DNA of 64,000 nucleotides from Membranipora membranacea (GCA_914767715.1 OU612072.1:15128001-15192000); one strand, 5' to 3'. Positions 1 to 11,204 are shown, numbered from the stretch's first letter. The notes: generated by a model not told the origin, from the letters alone. Numbers and translations: made by a program.

Positions 1-720
1 GGGCTTTTATCATGCCCGGCGTCCCTTAATTTTTCACATTATTTCGTTGATGGGTATAAATAGTAAACTATGGCTCACAGCACAAACTAATTACGTCACG
101 TCGTGCTATTTAAGTGGGACAGTATTGAATGCTATTGGCATATCTAGGTAGTATATTAAGTCTATGGTCACACCCAAAAGCCATTCAACCAACCAGAGGT
201 TTCCCGGTCTCATGTCACCATAATCACAGGCATCGGTCTTCTCCAATAACGCATGCAGTCTCCCCTTTGGGTAAAGATATGTTTGACGTGAGAAGCTTAA
301 AAAAACTAACTGCCTTTCACAGATTGGTAGGCAAGATACCAGAAGCTGCCAGGGCTAAATGAAACTTAAAGACTTCACGGGGCACTGACAGCCAAATGAG
401 TATTCAGTAGATAGTTTTTCAAGCGACTAGACTAATAGCCTTTGTGGTTTATATGAATGAGGGAGCCTGCTGTGGGTGAAGGATTCACATGCAAACAGTA
501 ACCTTGCATCGAACTTGAGTAAATTGTGTTTGGGATGGTTGAGATTATATGAGCTGCTATCCTGTATACCACACTGTCATATAGATACTAATCACAAGAC
601 AAAGTATAATGATAAGTTCAGATTTGGTCAAGCCTAGCTTTGGTCTTGTGCTTTTGCCTATCTTGTCTTGTGAAAAGGGGAATGTCTGTTATGAGTGTTA
701 TCAGTTATGTGTAAATGAGT
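1..720. repeat. Duplicon block P, copy 1 (U1 start)
   Basis: Non-coding spacer that begins U1, cut by the window edge. The same sequence recurs at about 15040-16070, 28860-29520 and 44570-45220, which identifies it as the 5' block of the tandem duplicates. It contains an open frame of about 77 codons (129-362) whose start, middle and reading frame vary between copies, so I do not call it a gene. A TATA-like string (GGGTATAAATAG, about 51-62) is present here but shortened to GGGTATATAG in the other copies, so it is not a conserved promoter. Confidence 0.7.
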
Positions 721-731
721 GCCTGTGCTGA

Positions 732-784
732 CCAGGGAGAATGGAATGACATTCTCCCTGGGCTGACTCACAGGAATTCCCAGG
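732..784 (+). promoter_or_regulatory. 12-bp hairpin followed by TGACTCA/GGAATTCCC motif
   Basis: A perfect 12-bp inverted repeat (CCAGGGAGAATG ... CATTCTCCCTGG, 6-nt loop, 732-761) sits directly before TGACTCACAGGAATTCCC (764-781). The second part joins an AP-1-like heptamer and a Rel/NF-kB-like half-palindrome. Closely related strings recur at 8013, 16145, 45317, 53066, 53374, 62291 and 62454. Regulatory function is inference; the recurrence is seen directly, but several copies are simply carried by duplicated blocks. Confidence 0.35.
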
Positions 785-2522
785 AAAAAAAACAAACAAA
801 AAAAACAAAAAAATAAAGCAGTTATTAGCTTTTAAAGTTCCTCATGCAAAATCCTGACTCAATTTTGTGTCCCAGCACTTTTATAGTGGCTATTCAAGGC
901 AAGACACATCATGTGAACATCTTTTGATCACACTGTTACTATGGTTCGGTTCGTTTTTATAATAAAATTTCCATGAGAAAATGTATGTCTATGTCATAGA
1001 AAATCGTAAGTTATCGAATTAGGTAAAGTAAAATTGGCATTTTCCCACGCTCAGTTAGCGCTCACACCCTTGAAATTTAAATAGTATCCGAGTTCTGCCG
1101 CTTAAATTTATTTCCCATCCTGTGGTCTCATCTTTGGCAAGGTCATTTGATTCATATGTCACTATATCAACAGTTAGCAGAAAGTGAATCGGGAGAGGGA
1201 TGTTACCGACGGCTGATTCTTCATAGCAGGCACCTCCTAATCTTTCGCCTTAGGCCTGGTTTGCTACTATTGGGAATGGCTATAGGTCTTGTCTCATTCA
1301 ATAAGTTAAAAGAATAGGAGGGGTGGACATCAGGAGGTCTATTTGAAGAGTTTAGACAATTGATAGACAGTTTTGAAAAAATCTAAGATGTTGTGGAAGA
1401 CCATTGAAAACAATCGTAATAATTGTTGAGAAGCGCATGATAAGGGGGAGGGGAAGGCAATTAAAATCTATTAATTTACTGAGTTCATTTATATTGTATG
1501 TCATTGTTGTTGGCCGTATTCTGCAACATAAAAAACACTACTGATTAGTGAGTCATAATGGAGAGTGGGATTCCAAAATAACTATATAGTAAGTCTTGCA
1601 TAAATGAGTTGTCTCCCTTTCATATTTGAATAGGTATATTGACCAATGATATTTAAATTCAGTTGTTCAGTTTCTGAGTCAGATCAAGAAGTGTTATCAG
1701 TGATGGGCAAAAGATGTTTCATACCTTGACCTCAAAATATTGAATCCGACTGCTTTTATATAGAGTATTTGTTAAAAAACCAAACATGAGTCGAGCCTGA
1801 GGTTTACTTGTTAGTCAGTTTATATGTTTCTCCGCAGAAATTGCTTTTGTAGAAGTCATACGAAGTGCCGTAAACCTCTCAAATAGAGGCACATAGGTAC
1901 TCAGCCCTGGGTTTTCAACCGCAAACATTGGTTATATATTTATAGCCGTATCCGTCATTTGACAATTCACAGAGCTCCTGGTCGGTGTTAGAAAGGATTC
2001 GAAGTCTCAGCCAGAGCAAAATATTATTTCTTTTAAAACTATTCGAATTGAGTCTCTGCAGGTAATCAGTGACGTAGCACGATCTGTGAATGTCGTTGTG
2101 ATGAACCGAGGATTTAGAGATATAGAGTCTCTAACTCCTTGGTTAAACCACATTCTAATTCGAGACTATTAACATGTGTATCTCTGATTGTTATTGTCGA
2201 TTTAGTGTGAGTTCCTAACATCTTCCCGCCACTAATTAATAAAATTAACACCCGGTTGTCACACCTGATGGTATTCTTGCTATGTGAATTAATTCACTCT
2301 CTACTTATCAGAGATAAACATGCAAAAGTATATTACACGATCAGTGTGGGGTAGCATGTCTGACTAATTTAATCTTATAGATCAGACAGACTAAGCAGAC
2401 AAAATATTCTCTAGTAGTGTTGTCAATTTAAAACATAACAAAACATGAAACTGTATATATACTTTTTTTCAAATCGACTTCAACCTCACTTAAATTCCGA
2501 TGTTTTAATTCATATCCGACAG
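785..2522 (+). other. 5' flank of CTHRC1-like copy A, no exon resolved
   Basis: About 1.7 kb upstream of the first recognised exon. It is shared, with 90% or higher identity by eye, with 30290-31993 (U3) and partly with 17460-18461 (U2) and 46670-47656 (U5). I searched for an upstream exon with a signal peptide or Gly-X-Y repeats and found none I trust. A short frame at about 1498 starts with a leucine-rich string (MSLLLAVF) but stops after 16 codons. A near-perfect hairpin (2110-2120 with 2128-2138, stem GG(A/G)TTTAGAGA-like, loop TATAGAG) is kept in U2, U3 and U5. Confidence 0.5.
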
Positions 2523-3331
2523 ACAATTCCAGACTACACTAAGCTTTACTCTAGCAGTGGACTGAGAATAGCTATGAGCGCAGACTCTAGAACTTACTAC
2601 GCTAACTCAGGAAGCTATGATCCCTGCTGTCGTCATTACTTCAATATTAACAACGGAGAGTGCACTGATCCGGGAACTATCGAAAGAAACAACTATCTGA
2701 ACAGGAGGACAAACCTGCATAGACCTAATTTGAGTAAGTTATATCCGCCTTTGATAAAAATGTTAAACTATGAAAATAAAAACATTTTTGATCCTTACTG
2801 AGTTCTTGGGACTTTGAAATTAATTTTATATCAAATTAAAACTAAATTTATTTACAGATTCATTACGAAATCATACTAGTTAAATCCGCCTTCATTAAAA
2901 ATTTAAAACTATGAATTCGAACAAGATATTTACCCTCACTGGCATCCTGAGAGGCTTGGAACTTTATTCAATATTAAATAAATATAACTAAATTTGTTTA
3001 CAGATATATCATGTTATCACACCAGGGAGGGTCCCTCCCTCCCTGGTCACACAAGATTCATAAACTAGGTAGATTAGGAATTATTTTTCCATGCTCAAAG
3101 AGGGGACAACTCTAGTAATATCTTCCATCATTTCACATTCAAGAAACTATTGTGAATATTTTAAATGAGGGTGTGTGTGAAGGTATACCTGCAGGAACGG
3201 TGAACTTGAATCTGGCATCTGGAAAATGCAAAGGATACAGCCAAACTGGAGAATGTTACTGACAATGGAACAGCTATGTACATCTTATAATATCTGAATC
3301 TTATGACCAGCGAGGAATTATTCAGTTTTAG
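2523..3331 (+). pseudogene. CTHRC1-like gene, copy A (two 3' exons, broken)
   Basis: Exon a is 2523-2733 (acceptor CGACAG, donor TTGA|GTAAGT, phase 1). It encodes about 70 residues of the CTHRC1 C-terminal domain: start near DYTKLYSSSGL, the adjacent cysteine pair in DPCCRHYF, then GEC and LHRPNL. Exon b should start at about 3165 and end at TAG 3329-3331. Two lesions mark it as dead. The acceptor TTTTAG of the paralogues reads TTTTAA here (3161-3166 region), and the conserved TGG codon after GECY is TGA (about 3260), truncating the domain before the conserved GWNS-type motif. Exon a itself is intact apart from RNN for GIN. An ATG at 2445 in frame with exon a arises from a base change that the other copies lack (ATA), so I do not treat it as a real start. 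The family is extracellular and modulates Wnt/PCP and matrix remodelling in vertebrates. Confidence 0.75.
3021..3047. repeat. Intronic GC-rich hairpin in copy A
   Basis: Perfect 11-bp stem, ACCAGGGAGGG with CCCTCCCTGGT, 5-nt loop TCCCT. It lies in the intron between CTHRC1-like exons a and b. Copies sit in the equivalent introns at 19322-19348 (one mismatch), 32470-32496 and 48064-48090, but not in the U4 or U6 introns. It may be a tiny foldback insertion inherited by one duplicon subtype, or a conserved RNA structure. Confidence 0.6.
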
Positions 3332-4781
3332 TGCGACAATGCCAGCATATTTAAGCCTTTCTGTGCCTACGATCGAGAACAAATCATCTCTTTTAAAGCT
3401 TGTCCTGTTATAGACAGACAATCTGCCTTTCAAATCTATACCAGTTGCAGCCACTAGGCTTAAATCCGGGTAAAGATGATTAATGATCAAAACGGGCAGG
3501 CATATTATTAGGATACCATCCACATAGAGTTGAATAATGTAATTTTAAATTATCACGAGGAGTGTTTATTTCCTTTGCTCTTATAGTCGATTCGTTACTC
3601 ATTTCTAAATAGTAAAATGTGCCCAACACAAATTACATGACATTTTTTATGAAGCTTTTTGAATGTAATCCCACTGACCTTACAGAATGTTTGAACACGT
3701 TTAGCCTTTCAGTGATCTTTATTGTTATACTACTATTAAGGGGATTTAAACTTAATCGATAAAAGTGTCTTTCAGGCTAAATTAAATTTCAGTATAATCA
3801 TCGGCAGTATTATGATATGTTTGCACTGGGTGAGTGCCTTTTCATCTTTCTTTGACGAGTTCGGGTTTCTGTGTCTGTGAACAGGATTCTGACTAATGGC
3901 GTATATATTAATTTTTGGTTTTATAGTTATTTGTGACTTTATGTATTCCCAAAACAATGCGATTTAAAGACTAACAAAATCCTAGTTTGCTTTGATGTCT
4001 CGCACATCTACCTGTTCAGTCAATGTACCACCCCTCAAAGTTTGAATGCATGTTCTGGATTTTTCTTTTTTCTTAATCGTTACCAAAAAAATATATAATT
4101 GAGGAATGATGATGATGCCTAAGAAAAATATAAAAAACAATATAAATAGATTTATTACATAATGGCACTGTGGGGCAGAAAATGGGATGGGTCAGAGCAG
4201 TGGAGCCTTAAAGCAAAGAATGTTAAAGAAACGTGTAAACTTCAATTGCTTGACTCCTCTTTACAAGAAAAATTATGAAATATTCAAGATGTTCCCATGG
4301 TCGTGTATATATACAAGTAATATATCATTAAATATATGTGGTATCCAAAAGCTAAAAATATAAACAAAATTATCACAGTGCAGTGGAATAGTGAAAATGC
4401 AGTACGTTTATATATATATATCTCTTTTATAAATTTATGATCATAGCTATTACCATTGGCGGTATATCAATATCATTTATAAGGATGAGAAGGCACTATA
4501 GCCCCTACCCATGGGCTGTATGGAATATCATATTTAAGAACCACTATTTGATATAATTGTGGATCGGTTGAGTATATAGTAAATAATAATGACTGAAGAC
4601 CAACAGGACTTCTTGTCTGTAACTATAAAAGATCAAAGCATGAATTTAATAAATAGTCATTTTAGCATTTTACTTTGTGTTAGCAGCGGTTGTTGGGGAG
4701 GGATTGATTATGAGGTTGATTAAAATCAGATGTCACATCACACGCCACATCCCGAAGCATGGGTGAGTTGTTGTGTCCTTT
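3332..4781. other. 3' flank of copy A / convergent spacer
   Basis: Shared 3' sequence that recurs after every CTHRC1-like copy (about 19633-21107, 32958-34022, 39218-40570, 48375-49475, 57947-59965). An antisense frame of 120 codons (3161-3523 and again 32787-33149) is only the reverse of exon b plus this flank. A + strand frame starting MALWGRKW (about 4159) shifts frame between copies, so it is not called. Otherwise I see nothing but AT-rich sequence. Confidence 0.6.
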
Positions 4782-4973
4782 TTAAACGCTGAAGTTGCTG
4801 TACTCTACATGATATGGATCATATTCAGTCTGAATAGGTAGTGAGTCACTTAAGAATTCCGTGTTGTTCGGATCGTAGCTGACTTGTGCAGATATGAAGG
4901 TGATGCCAAAGTTACGGAGCAGATATGCTTTGTATCCATCGTACTCTGCTACTGCCATCTTACTACAAGATAC
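4782..4973 (-). CDS. Terminal exon of unrecognised convergent gene, U1 copy
   Basis: The - strand exon starts after an acceptor (CCCTCTTGCAG|GTATC read on the minus strand) and ends in TAA, giving 63 residues from VSCSKMAVAEYDGYKAYLLR to EYSNFSV. It has one cysteine near its start, two possible N-glycosylation sequons (NNT and NFS) and many acidic and aromatic residues. The same 192-nt exon, open in seven of eight copies, follows each CTHRC1-like copy in convergent orientation. That preservation against decayed surroundings argues it is coding. I do not recognise the family. Upstream exons would lie at higher coordinates; a candidate donor (AAAG|GTAAAG, near 5990) is conserved but the sequence before it has no clean frame. 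Confidence 0.6.
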   Translation of the reverse strand, partial: VSCSKMAVAEYDGYKAYLLRNFGITFISAQVSYDPNNTEFLSDSLPIQTEYDPYHVEYSNFSV

Positions 4974-6383
4974 CTGCAAGAGGGAAAATATTGATAGCAT
5001 TATTTGACACAAATTTCACTAAAAGCTTGTGAATCCCCCTCCACCTTCAGATCTAGTGTGCATAACTCTAGGCCTATGTCTCTGTGCTCAAAATGTTTTG
5101 GAGATTGATCCACGTCATTAGGAGGAAGTCCTCGCGGTCCAAGTTAACATTGATTGGTATGGGACATTGGGGGTTCCCACAGCAAGTCGACTTTACTGGT
5201 GTTAAATTACTCAGCTGTATAAAAATTTTGAATCCTGTATCGCTAAGATGATAAGCTGACAGTAGGAGGTAACACAGTTGGTTAGAGCGCCTGCCCTCTA
5301 ACGCGCAAGCATTGTAGGTCTCGGGTTCTAATCCCGCTTAAGTCTACTGACTACTAGGCTCAATTGACGCCCCAAGTGTACTCCGACCTGCCTGCAAACT
5401 GGGAGCAACTTGGCGCCAAAAATGGCGGCCGCGCCCTTAAAGCACATGTATTTCTCAGTCTTCGCTCAGAGACAAAAACTTGCGATGTTTTGTTAACCCC
5501 ATAGGAAAACCATTGAGAAATGATTTAATGGTTAAAAAGATATATCAGATATACAATAAAAAAGAATCCGATACCATTGATATTGACCAAAAACAGTGGC
5601 AATTAAATACAAATCAGGCTATGAAATTCTAAAGTGTTTTAGAAGGTAATCAGTATCAGCATTGCTTGTTGTTGGTACTTGAAAATGATATCAGGGCCAT
5701 AATCAATAAAATCAGTGTAATGATATTATGAGTTAGGTGAGGTACACAAGGCCACCCTGAGTAATGACTTTGTACAATCAATTCTCAGGCTAGACTGGGA
5801 ATTCCTGTGAGCAAGCGCAGCTTTAATAACACATACGTATTTTGCATGTGGAATAGGTGTCACAAAGTAGGATATACTCGCCCTATAATGTATGACTAAA
5901 TCTGAGGAACTCGTAGCTACATTAGTTAGAATCAATGTGCACACATGAGTGCATTGTATACAGTTTTGGAATTCTCAATTATTTCTTTACCTTTCCTAAT
6001 TATAGAATTCACCTGGTTTGATGAATTGGAGTACAATATCCTTTATCCCTTTTCACTAGTATTCAGATGTCTTGGTTCAGGCAGCAAAGCGATATGATTT
6101 AGAGATAAGAAGATAAGATATTACTCCTTGCTTTGCTATGGAAGGGTAAGTTTTTACTTTCTGATTTACTGCGTGTGACAGGAAACACAATGACACCATT
6201 ACATGGAAAACAAGTTAAACTCATGTGGATACTAATCATTTGAATGAGGCTCACTCATTAGGCTTGAGAACTGATTAAAATTAGTTAATTAGGCTAATTA
6301 TGAAAATTAAGTTGTTTTAATTTAATTAGTTTAAATTAAGATTTATAATTTATTAAAAATTTAGGTTTTTTTTATTGGCACAG
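4974..6383. other. Spacer upstream (minus strand) of the convergent exon
   Basis: AT-rich sequence shared among units. It holds the tRNA-like insert at 5271-5342 and a - strand frame (5726-5944, also 21626-21934) that is not kept in U4-U6, where different sequence replaces it. Nothing here is assigned as an exon. Confidence 0.5.
5271..5342 (+). repeat. tRNA-like (SINE-type) insert
   Basis: An A-box-like string (GGTAACACAGTTGGTTAGAGCGC, starting in the flank) and a B-box-like string within a hairpin (CGGGTTCTAATCCCG) lie about 40 bp apart, as in a tRNA or tRNA-derived SINE head. The paralogous site at about 11850 reads GGAGGT|CTACTGAC without these about 72 bp. The acceptor stem does not pair convincingly, so a working tRNA is unlikely. 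No clear target duplication is visible, so a deletion in the other copy is also possible. Confidence 0.5.
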
Positions 6384-6572
6384 ATTTCACTGCGGCCAAT
6401 GTTAATCACCCTGCCAGATCAGGAAGGAGTAGCTCCTGTCGCTGTGTGCTCTTTAAAATTTAGTGATTTTTACGCGGTGTCAGGAAAAGTGTTTGTTGCC
6501 AAAATTCACGATGATGATACTGGGAATTCCCACTGCAAGTCTGACTTTACTCTTGTTAATTTACTCAATTAG
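6384..6572 (+). pseudogene. Fossil exon, possibly Calx-beta-like, U1 copy
   Basis: Behind an acceptor-like tract (T-rich, then GGCACAG) an exon-like frame reads FTEPMLITIPDQEG..., LKFSDFYAV..., VFVAKIHDDDTG in the better copies, ending near LLN and a stop. The D-F-T-x-P / I-P-x-x-E-G / D-x-x-x-x-x-E-x-x-F-V pattern and a DDDTG end resemble the second half of a Calx-beta domain, but this is a weak pattern match. U1 has one extra base near 6393 (CTGCGGCC for CTGAGCC), which shifts the frame. Copies: 22371-22437, 34393-34530, 41595-41763 and 50496-51530 (interrupted). Confidence 0.35.
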
Positions 6573-7147
6573 CCGTACAAATATAATATCATATATGGTT
6601 AGGATGATGAGCCTAATGAAAACACGTAAATAATTGATAAATTATTATATATTTTAAAAAATCTACCAGGTTTGCGCTATGCGATAAAAAAACAACTCAA
6701 CCTTATCTTAGTTATGATGAGCAATTAGTTTTTTTTATATATGACCACTCTATCTGATTTCATAACCAAAATCAGTGGCAAACATTTCATGAAAATGGCC
6801 AATGATCCGATGTATCCTCTTTTTAATTGGATTAAACAGAATACTGCTGGAATTCTTTATAGACCAAATCTGTGTTGAGCTGCTAAATTTGCCAAATCCT
6901 TTATTCAACCTCTGATCTAATTTTCTATGCTACACTTGTTTTTATCAATAATTGATACTGAATGCTATAATAAACTAGACTAAACTAAAATTAGCGCTAG
7001 TGTCTAAAAATGTAAATCAGGCTATGTAATTGTTCTGACACATGAAGAACAATGTCAGTCCGTGATCAGGCAACTGGAATCTTGAGTCAGTGGTCTATGT
7101 TACACTTGTTTTTATCAATGGGTTTGTTCGGATGAATACATTTGATT
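6569..7147. repeat. 579-bp segment repeated without visible difference at 10546-11124
   Basis: I compared the two blocks by eye and found no difference from TTAGCCGTAC to ATACATTTGATT. The block includes the fossil LINE tail and a short 3' stretch. Such identity contrasts with the few-percent divergence of all other paralogous blocks in the window. Confidence 0.75.
6660..6930 (+). pseudogene. Fossil LINE C-terminal tail, U1 copy
   Basis: The decayed + strand frame (SYDEQL..., DFITKISGKHFMKMANDP, NWIKQNTAGI, YRPNLC) matches the more open copy at 51650-51900. It resembles the end of non-LTR retrotransposon ORF2 proteins, as does 18953-19246. It contains frame changes and stops. Because it is present in U1 and U5 at the same relative position, the insertion predates the duplication. 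Confidence 0.5.
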
Positions 7148-7440
7148 CGTTTGTTCGGATAAATCGATGAATTATAATCTTTAGTCAGAGTCAATAAAAT
7201 AGACTTGCAGAATGCTGAAGTGCAATCATGCCTGAATGCCATGATCGATTAATAACAAATAACAAATAACAAATGCCTCATTTGGTTAGCTTTTTGTGAT
7301 TGTGAAGGTTAAAAAGCAATTCATTATTAAATTTGAAGCAGGCATTTCAAAAGTTCAAAAGACTGCGTTTCGTGGTCAGAATTGATGTATTATGATTTTA
7401 GAATTACTGGATTAACAAATAACAAAACGCCTCATTTGGT
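7148..7440. other. Unassigned spacer with AACAAAT microrepeat
   Basis: Contains AACAAAT repeated three times (about 7252-7272) and two copies of a string near CCTCATTTGGTTA (about 7274 and 7429). The reverse complement recurs at about 22450, suggesting ends of a mobile element. No coding signal. Confidence 0.4.
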
Positions 7441-9400
7441 TATCTATTGCAGGTTTCAACCCTAAAATGCAATCGAAGCCAATTGAGTTATCAATATTTA
7501 ACCAGAGCTAGGACAGGTAAATCAATGATAGCTATGAGTAAAAATCACTGTTTCTACACCCTCCAGTGACGTCGCGTCACCATAATTATGTGCCTCACTT
7601 CAGCTATATACAGTGTCCTGTCTAGGTTTGTTAATAAGTCTATGGACAAAACAAAAAAGCCTATGCCTGTGCCTATGCCTATGCCTGGTCGTTATTTAAA
7701 ATCACTAGACTAGCCTCTATGTTGAGTACGCATGAGGAAGCCTACTCCAGGGGAGTGGCAACACATACGGACAGGAGCCATGCTAACAACTTGAGTACAT
7801 TTTTGTCTTACCTTCTCAGATGTATGGGATAGCTGAGATTATATCCTCTCTACCGTACTCTCGTAAATACTCGTCACACCAAAATGTATAATAATAAGTT
7901 CAGACTTTTGCTCAGCTTTGATCGTGCTAAGGATGGAAGGCTGTATATATTATACCGCATCCAACAGGAAACTAAAATTGAATGATTAGAATGCAAGAGG
8001 CAGTGCCTGCGCTGACTCACAGGGATTCCCAATTCATGTTAAACTCATGAAAGTATGCATTGTGAGATATGGAGACTATCAAGAATCTAGTGCACATGCA
8101 CATACACCCTTACAAATCATTTTCACATTGATCACGTGATTCACCTAGCTCTGAGCGTGACTCAGTGCAGTGTGTGGTAGGGGAAGGATGAATGACTACC
8201 CAAGGTTTTGAATATTTATCAAAGTTCTTTTTTCTTGTCTAAATATTTAGTATTTAGTATTTATTTTTTCACGGCATGACTCAATATCAAAATGGTGCAT
8301 TGCTAGCCAAAGCTCAAAAGAAAGTAACTGGAGAGATTAGAAAGTATTACTGAACCAAACTCTTGTATCTGTTACCTTGTACAGGGGTGGGCTAAATTGA
8401 ATTTCATGCGTATATGTAATATGTTTCATATCACGTAAAGACCGCTGGAGAGCTGCTAATAGAAAGTGATCAACATTTTTACTTTACATTTACATTTGCT
8501 GGGGAAGAATGTTGACAACAACTGTAATATTTGATGAAAAGTGTATCATTGGGCATTGGGGGGGGGGGGAGGAGTGAAGACAATCAAAAACTATTAGATT
8601 ACTCACTTTTTACATTATACAATTTGTCGACTAGGATCTGCAACATAGACAAGAAGAACTGGTTACTGAGTCATAATGGAGAGTGGAATTCCCAATGATT
8701 ACATCGTGAGTCTTGCATCAATGAGTTGTCTCCCTTTCATATTTGAATAGGTATCTTGACCAGTAATTTTTAAATCTGTTCAGTTTCTAAGTCAGATCAA
8801 GAAGTGTTATCAATGATGGACAAAAGATGTTTCCCGAGGTCAACCTTGACCTGAAAAGATTAAACCCAACTGCTTTTATACAGAGTATTTGTTAAAAAAA
8901 CAAACATGAGGCGAGCATGTGGTTTACTTGTTGCTCAGTTTATATTATGTCTCTCCGCAGAACTCGCTTTTGTAGAAGTCATATGAAGCGCCGTGAACCT
9001 CTAGAATAGAGGCACAAAGGTACTCAGCCCTTGGTTTTCAACCACAAACATTGATTATATGTTTATACCCCTATTCTTTATCTGTCAACTCATAGAGCTC
9101 CTGGTCGGTGTTGGAAAGGAGAAAATATAATCTGGTATTGAAATACTAGGTAGAACTGAATCATGACCTTGTTTTAGGCATTTTTTTAGAAAAGTGTTTT
9201 CATCACCACATCACATATGTAGCTTCGCTTACCCTGAGTGAATGTTCCTGAAACTTTCCCACGCTGTGTGATGACTGCATCACATAAAAATTTTCATCAT
9301 TACAAACAACTAATATATTAACATAACCAGTTGTCTTGTCATGTTTAAAGGAAAGATAACTGCAGTGAAGAGTGATACACTCTGATTTTTACACAAATAA
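7441..9400. repeat. Spacer block Q, copy 1
   Basis: Non-coding block recurring at 52560-55930 (interrupted by a hAT-like element) and 61970-63865. It starts with a fragment related to the 188-bp tandem repeat (inverted), includes a short CCTATG-type tandem tract near 7660-7690 and a G-homopolymer at about 8560-8570, and ends with AATATATTAACATAACCAG. A string like the start of an exon after CTCTCCGCAG (about 8961) has an in-frame TGA in two copies, so it is not called coding. Confidence 0.65.
8013..8030 (+). promoter_or_regulatory. TGACTCA/GGGATTCCC motif, Q copy 1
   Basis: TGACTCACAGGGATTCCC, one of eight occurrences of the composite motif; function unproven. Confidence 0.3.
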
Positions 9401-9984
9401 TTTCAGGCTTTTGTATAAGTCCAAAATCATCAAATAAAAGAGGAAAATACACTTGTAATAAAATCTCCCCCGGTGCAAATCACTATAACGCTGATGATAC
9501 TACTATTTGATACGGCATGAGGAATTATTTGATTGATAAGATTATATACCGAAAATGCCGAGATAAACCATACCAAACTTCAATGTCAGTCTGAATCCCT
9601 CCAAATGGGTTCATAAAAAATCTCCTGCCATTCGTTAGGCACATCATACTATTTAGAAAAAAGTAACAGCTGCGCTAAAATTGGATGAGGTAAAAAATTG
9701 AACAACTCTGTTGAGAATGTAACGTAACATTATTATATATTACTCGAGGCAGATGGTATGCCAACAAATAGCTGCCCGCCATGATCATAAACATTCGTTA
9801 GGTACATCATACTATTTAGAGTTGAGGCTTAGCATTAGGTGGAGTATATAATAAATAATATTGACTGAAGACCAACAGGACTTCTTGTCTGTAACTATAA
9901 AAGATCAAAGCATGAATTTAATACTCATTTTAGTATCAAATTCTAAAATTTTTACTTTATGTTAGCAACGGTGGTGTGGGGAGG
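9401..9984. other. Spacer with 29-bp direct repeat
   Basis: Apart from a direct repeat at 9629-9657 and 9792-9820 (CATTCGTTAGG(C/T)ACATCATA...), 163 bp apart, I see no gene or element. From about 9840 it merges into the 3' flank of the convergent-gene block. Confidence 0.45.
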
Positions 9985-10547
9985 GATTGATTCTGAGGTT
10001 GATTAAAATCCGATGTCACATCACACGCCACATCCCGGAGCATGGGTGAGTTGTTTTGTCCTTCTTAAGCGCTGAAGTTGCTGAACTCTACATGATATGG
10101 ATCATATTCAGTCTGAATAGGTAGTGAGTCACTATAGAATTCCGTGTTGTTTGGATCGTAGCTGACTTGTGCAGATATGAAGGTGATACCAAAGTTACGG
10201 AGTAGATATGCTTTGTATCCATCGTACTCTGCTACTGCAATCTTACTACAAGATACCTGCAAGAGGGAAAAAATTGATAGTAGTTAACATTGCATATGAG
10301 TATCAATTCAGACACTGGTCAAATGTGTCACCTAAAAAATATCCATATATAATTCACCTATTACTTACCTATAACCTACAAAGATTACAAAATTAAAACG
10401 AATTATAAATTTTTGATTTCTGATTAGTTTTTTAATTATTATGGTCCATTATTTGACACAAATTTCACTAAAAGCTTGTGAATCCCCCCTCCCCCTTCAG
10501 ATCTAGAGTGCATAACTCTAGGCCTATGTCTTGTGCTCAAAATTTTT
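9985..10547. repeat. 563-bp segment duplicated at 11125-11687
   Basis: The two copies differ at one base I could find (ATTATTTGACAC against ATTATATGACAC). Each contains one convergent terminal exon. With 10546-11124 between them, the layout is X-Y-X, where Y is the copy of 6569-7147. Confidence 0.75.
10065..10256 (-). CDS. Terminal exon of unrecognised convergent gene, extra copy 1
   Basis: Same 63-residue exon as at 4782-4973 with an intact acceptor (CCTCTTGCAG) and stop. Differences: KIAVAEY for KMAVAEY, TEFYSDS, and HVEFSNFSA at the end. No CTHRC1-like exon accompanies it, so this unit is partial. No upstream exon was identified. Confidence 0.55.
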   Translation of the reverse strand, partial: VSCSKIAVAEYDGYKAYLLRNFGITFISAQVSYDPNNTEFYSDSLPIQTEYDPYHVEFSNFSA

Positions 10548-11204
10548 AGCCGTACAAATATAATATCATATATGGTTAGGATGATGAGCCTAATGAAAAC
10601 ACGTAAATAATTGATAAATTATTATATATTTTAAAAAATCTACCAGGTTTGCGCTATGCGATAAAAAAACAACTCAACCTTATCTTAGTTATGATGAGCA
10701 ATTAGTTTTTTTTATATATGACCACTCTATCTGATTTCATAACCAAAATCAGTGGCAAACATTTCATGAAAATGGCCAATGATCCGATGTATCCTCTTTT
10801 TAATTGGATTAAACAGAATACTGCTGGAATTCTTTATAGACCAAATCTGTGTTGAGCTGCTAAATTTGCCAAATCCTTTATTCAACCTCTGATCTAATTT
10901 TCTATGCTACACTTGTTTTTATCAATAATTGATACTGAATGCTATAATAAACTAGACTAAACTAAAATTAGCGCTAGTGTCTAAAAATGTAAATCAGGCT
11001 ATGTAATTGTTCTGACACATGAAGAACAATGTCAGTCCGTGATCAGGCAACTGGAATCTTGAGTCAGTGGTCTATGTTACACTTGTTTTTATCAATGGGT
11101 TTGTTCGGATGAATACATTTGATTGATTGATTCTGAGGTTGATTAAAATCCGATGTCACATCACACGCCACATCCCGGAGCATGGGTGAGTTGTTTTGTC
11201 CTTC

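Noticed and set aside
129-362. 77-codon frame in block P, similar frames at 28997 and 44735 and on the opposite strand
   Set aside because: Start and frame differ between copies and the other strand is equally open; no motif or splice support.
1850-1910. Possible exon after CTCCGCAG with donor AG|GTACTC in the 5' flanks
   Set aside because: The best frame (IAFVEVIRSAVNLSNRGT) has a TGA in the block Q relatives at 8.97 and 54.56 kb and has no ATG-bearing partner exon.
2445-2522. ATG in frame upstream of copy A exon a
   Set aside because: Other copies have ATA there, and the segment contains the polypyrimidine/acceptor region of exon a.
3161-3523. 120-codon minus-strand frame, repeated at 32787-33149
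   Set aside because: It is antisense to CTHRC1-like exon b and its 3' flank; its length is kept only because the duplicates are similar, and it is not open in the other four copies.
4159-4280. MALWGRKW-type frame, open at 39973-40173
   Set aside because: Indels between copies change the frame right after the first ten codons.
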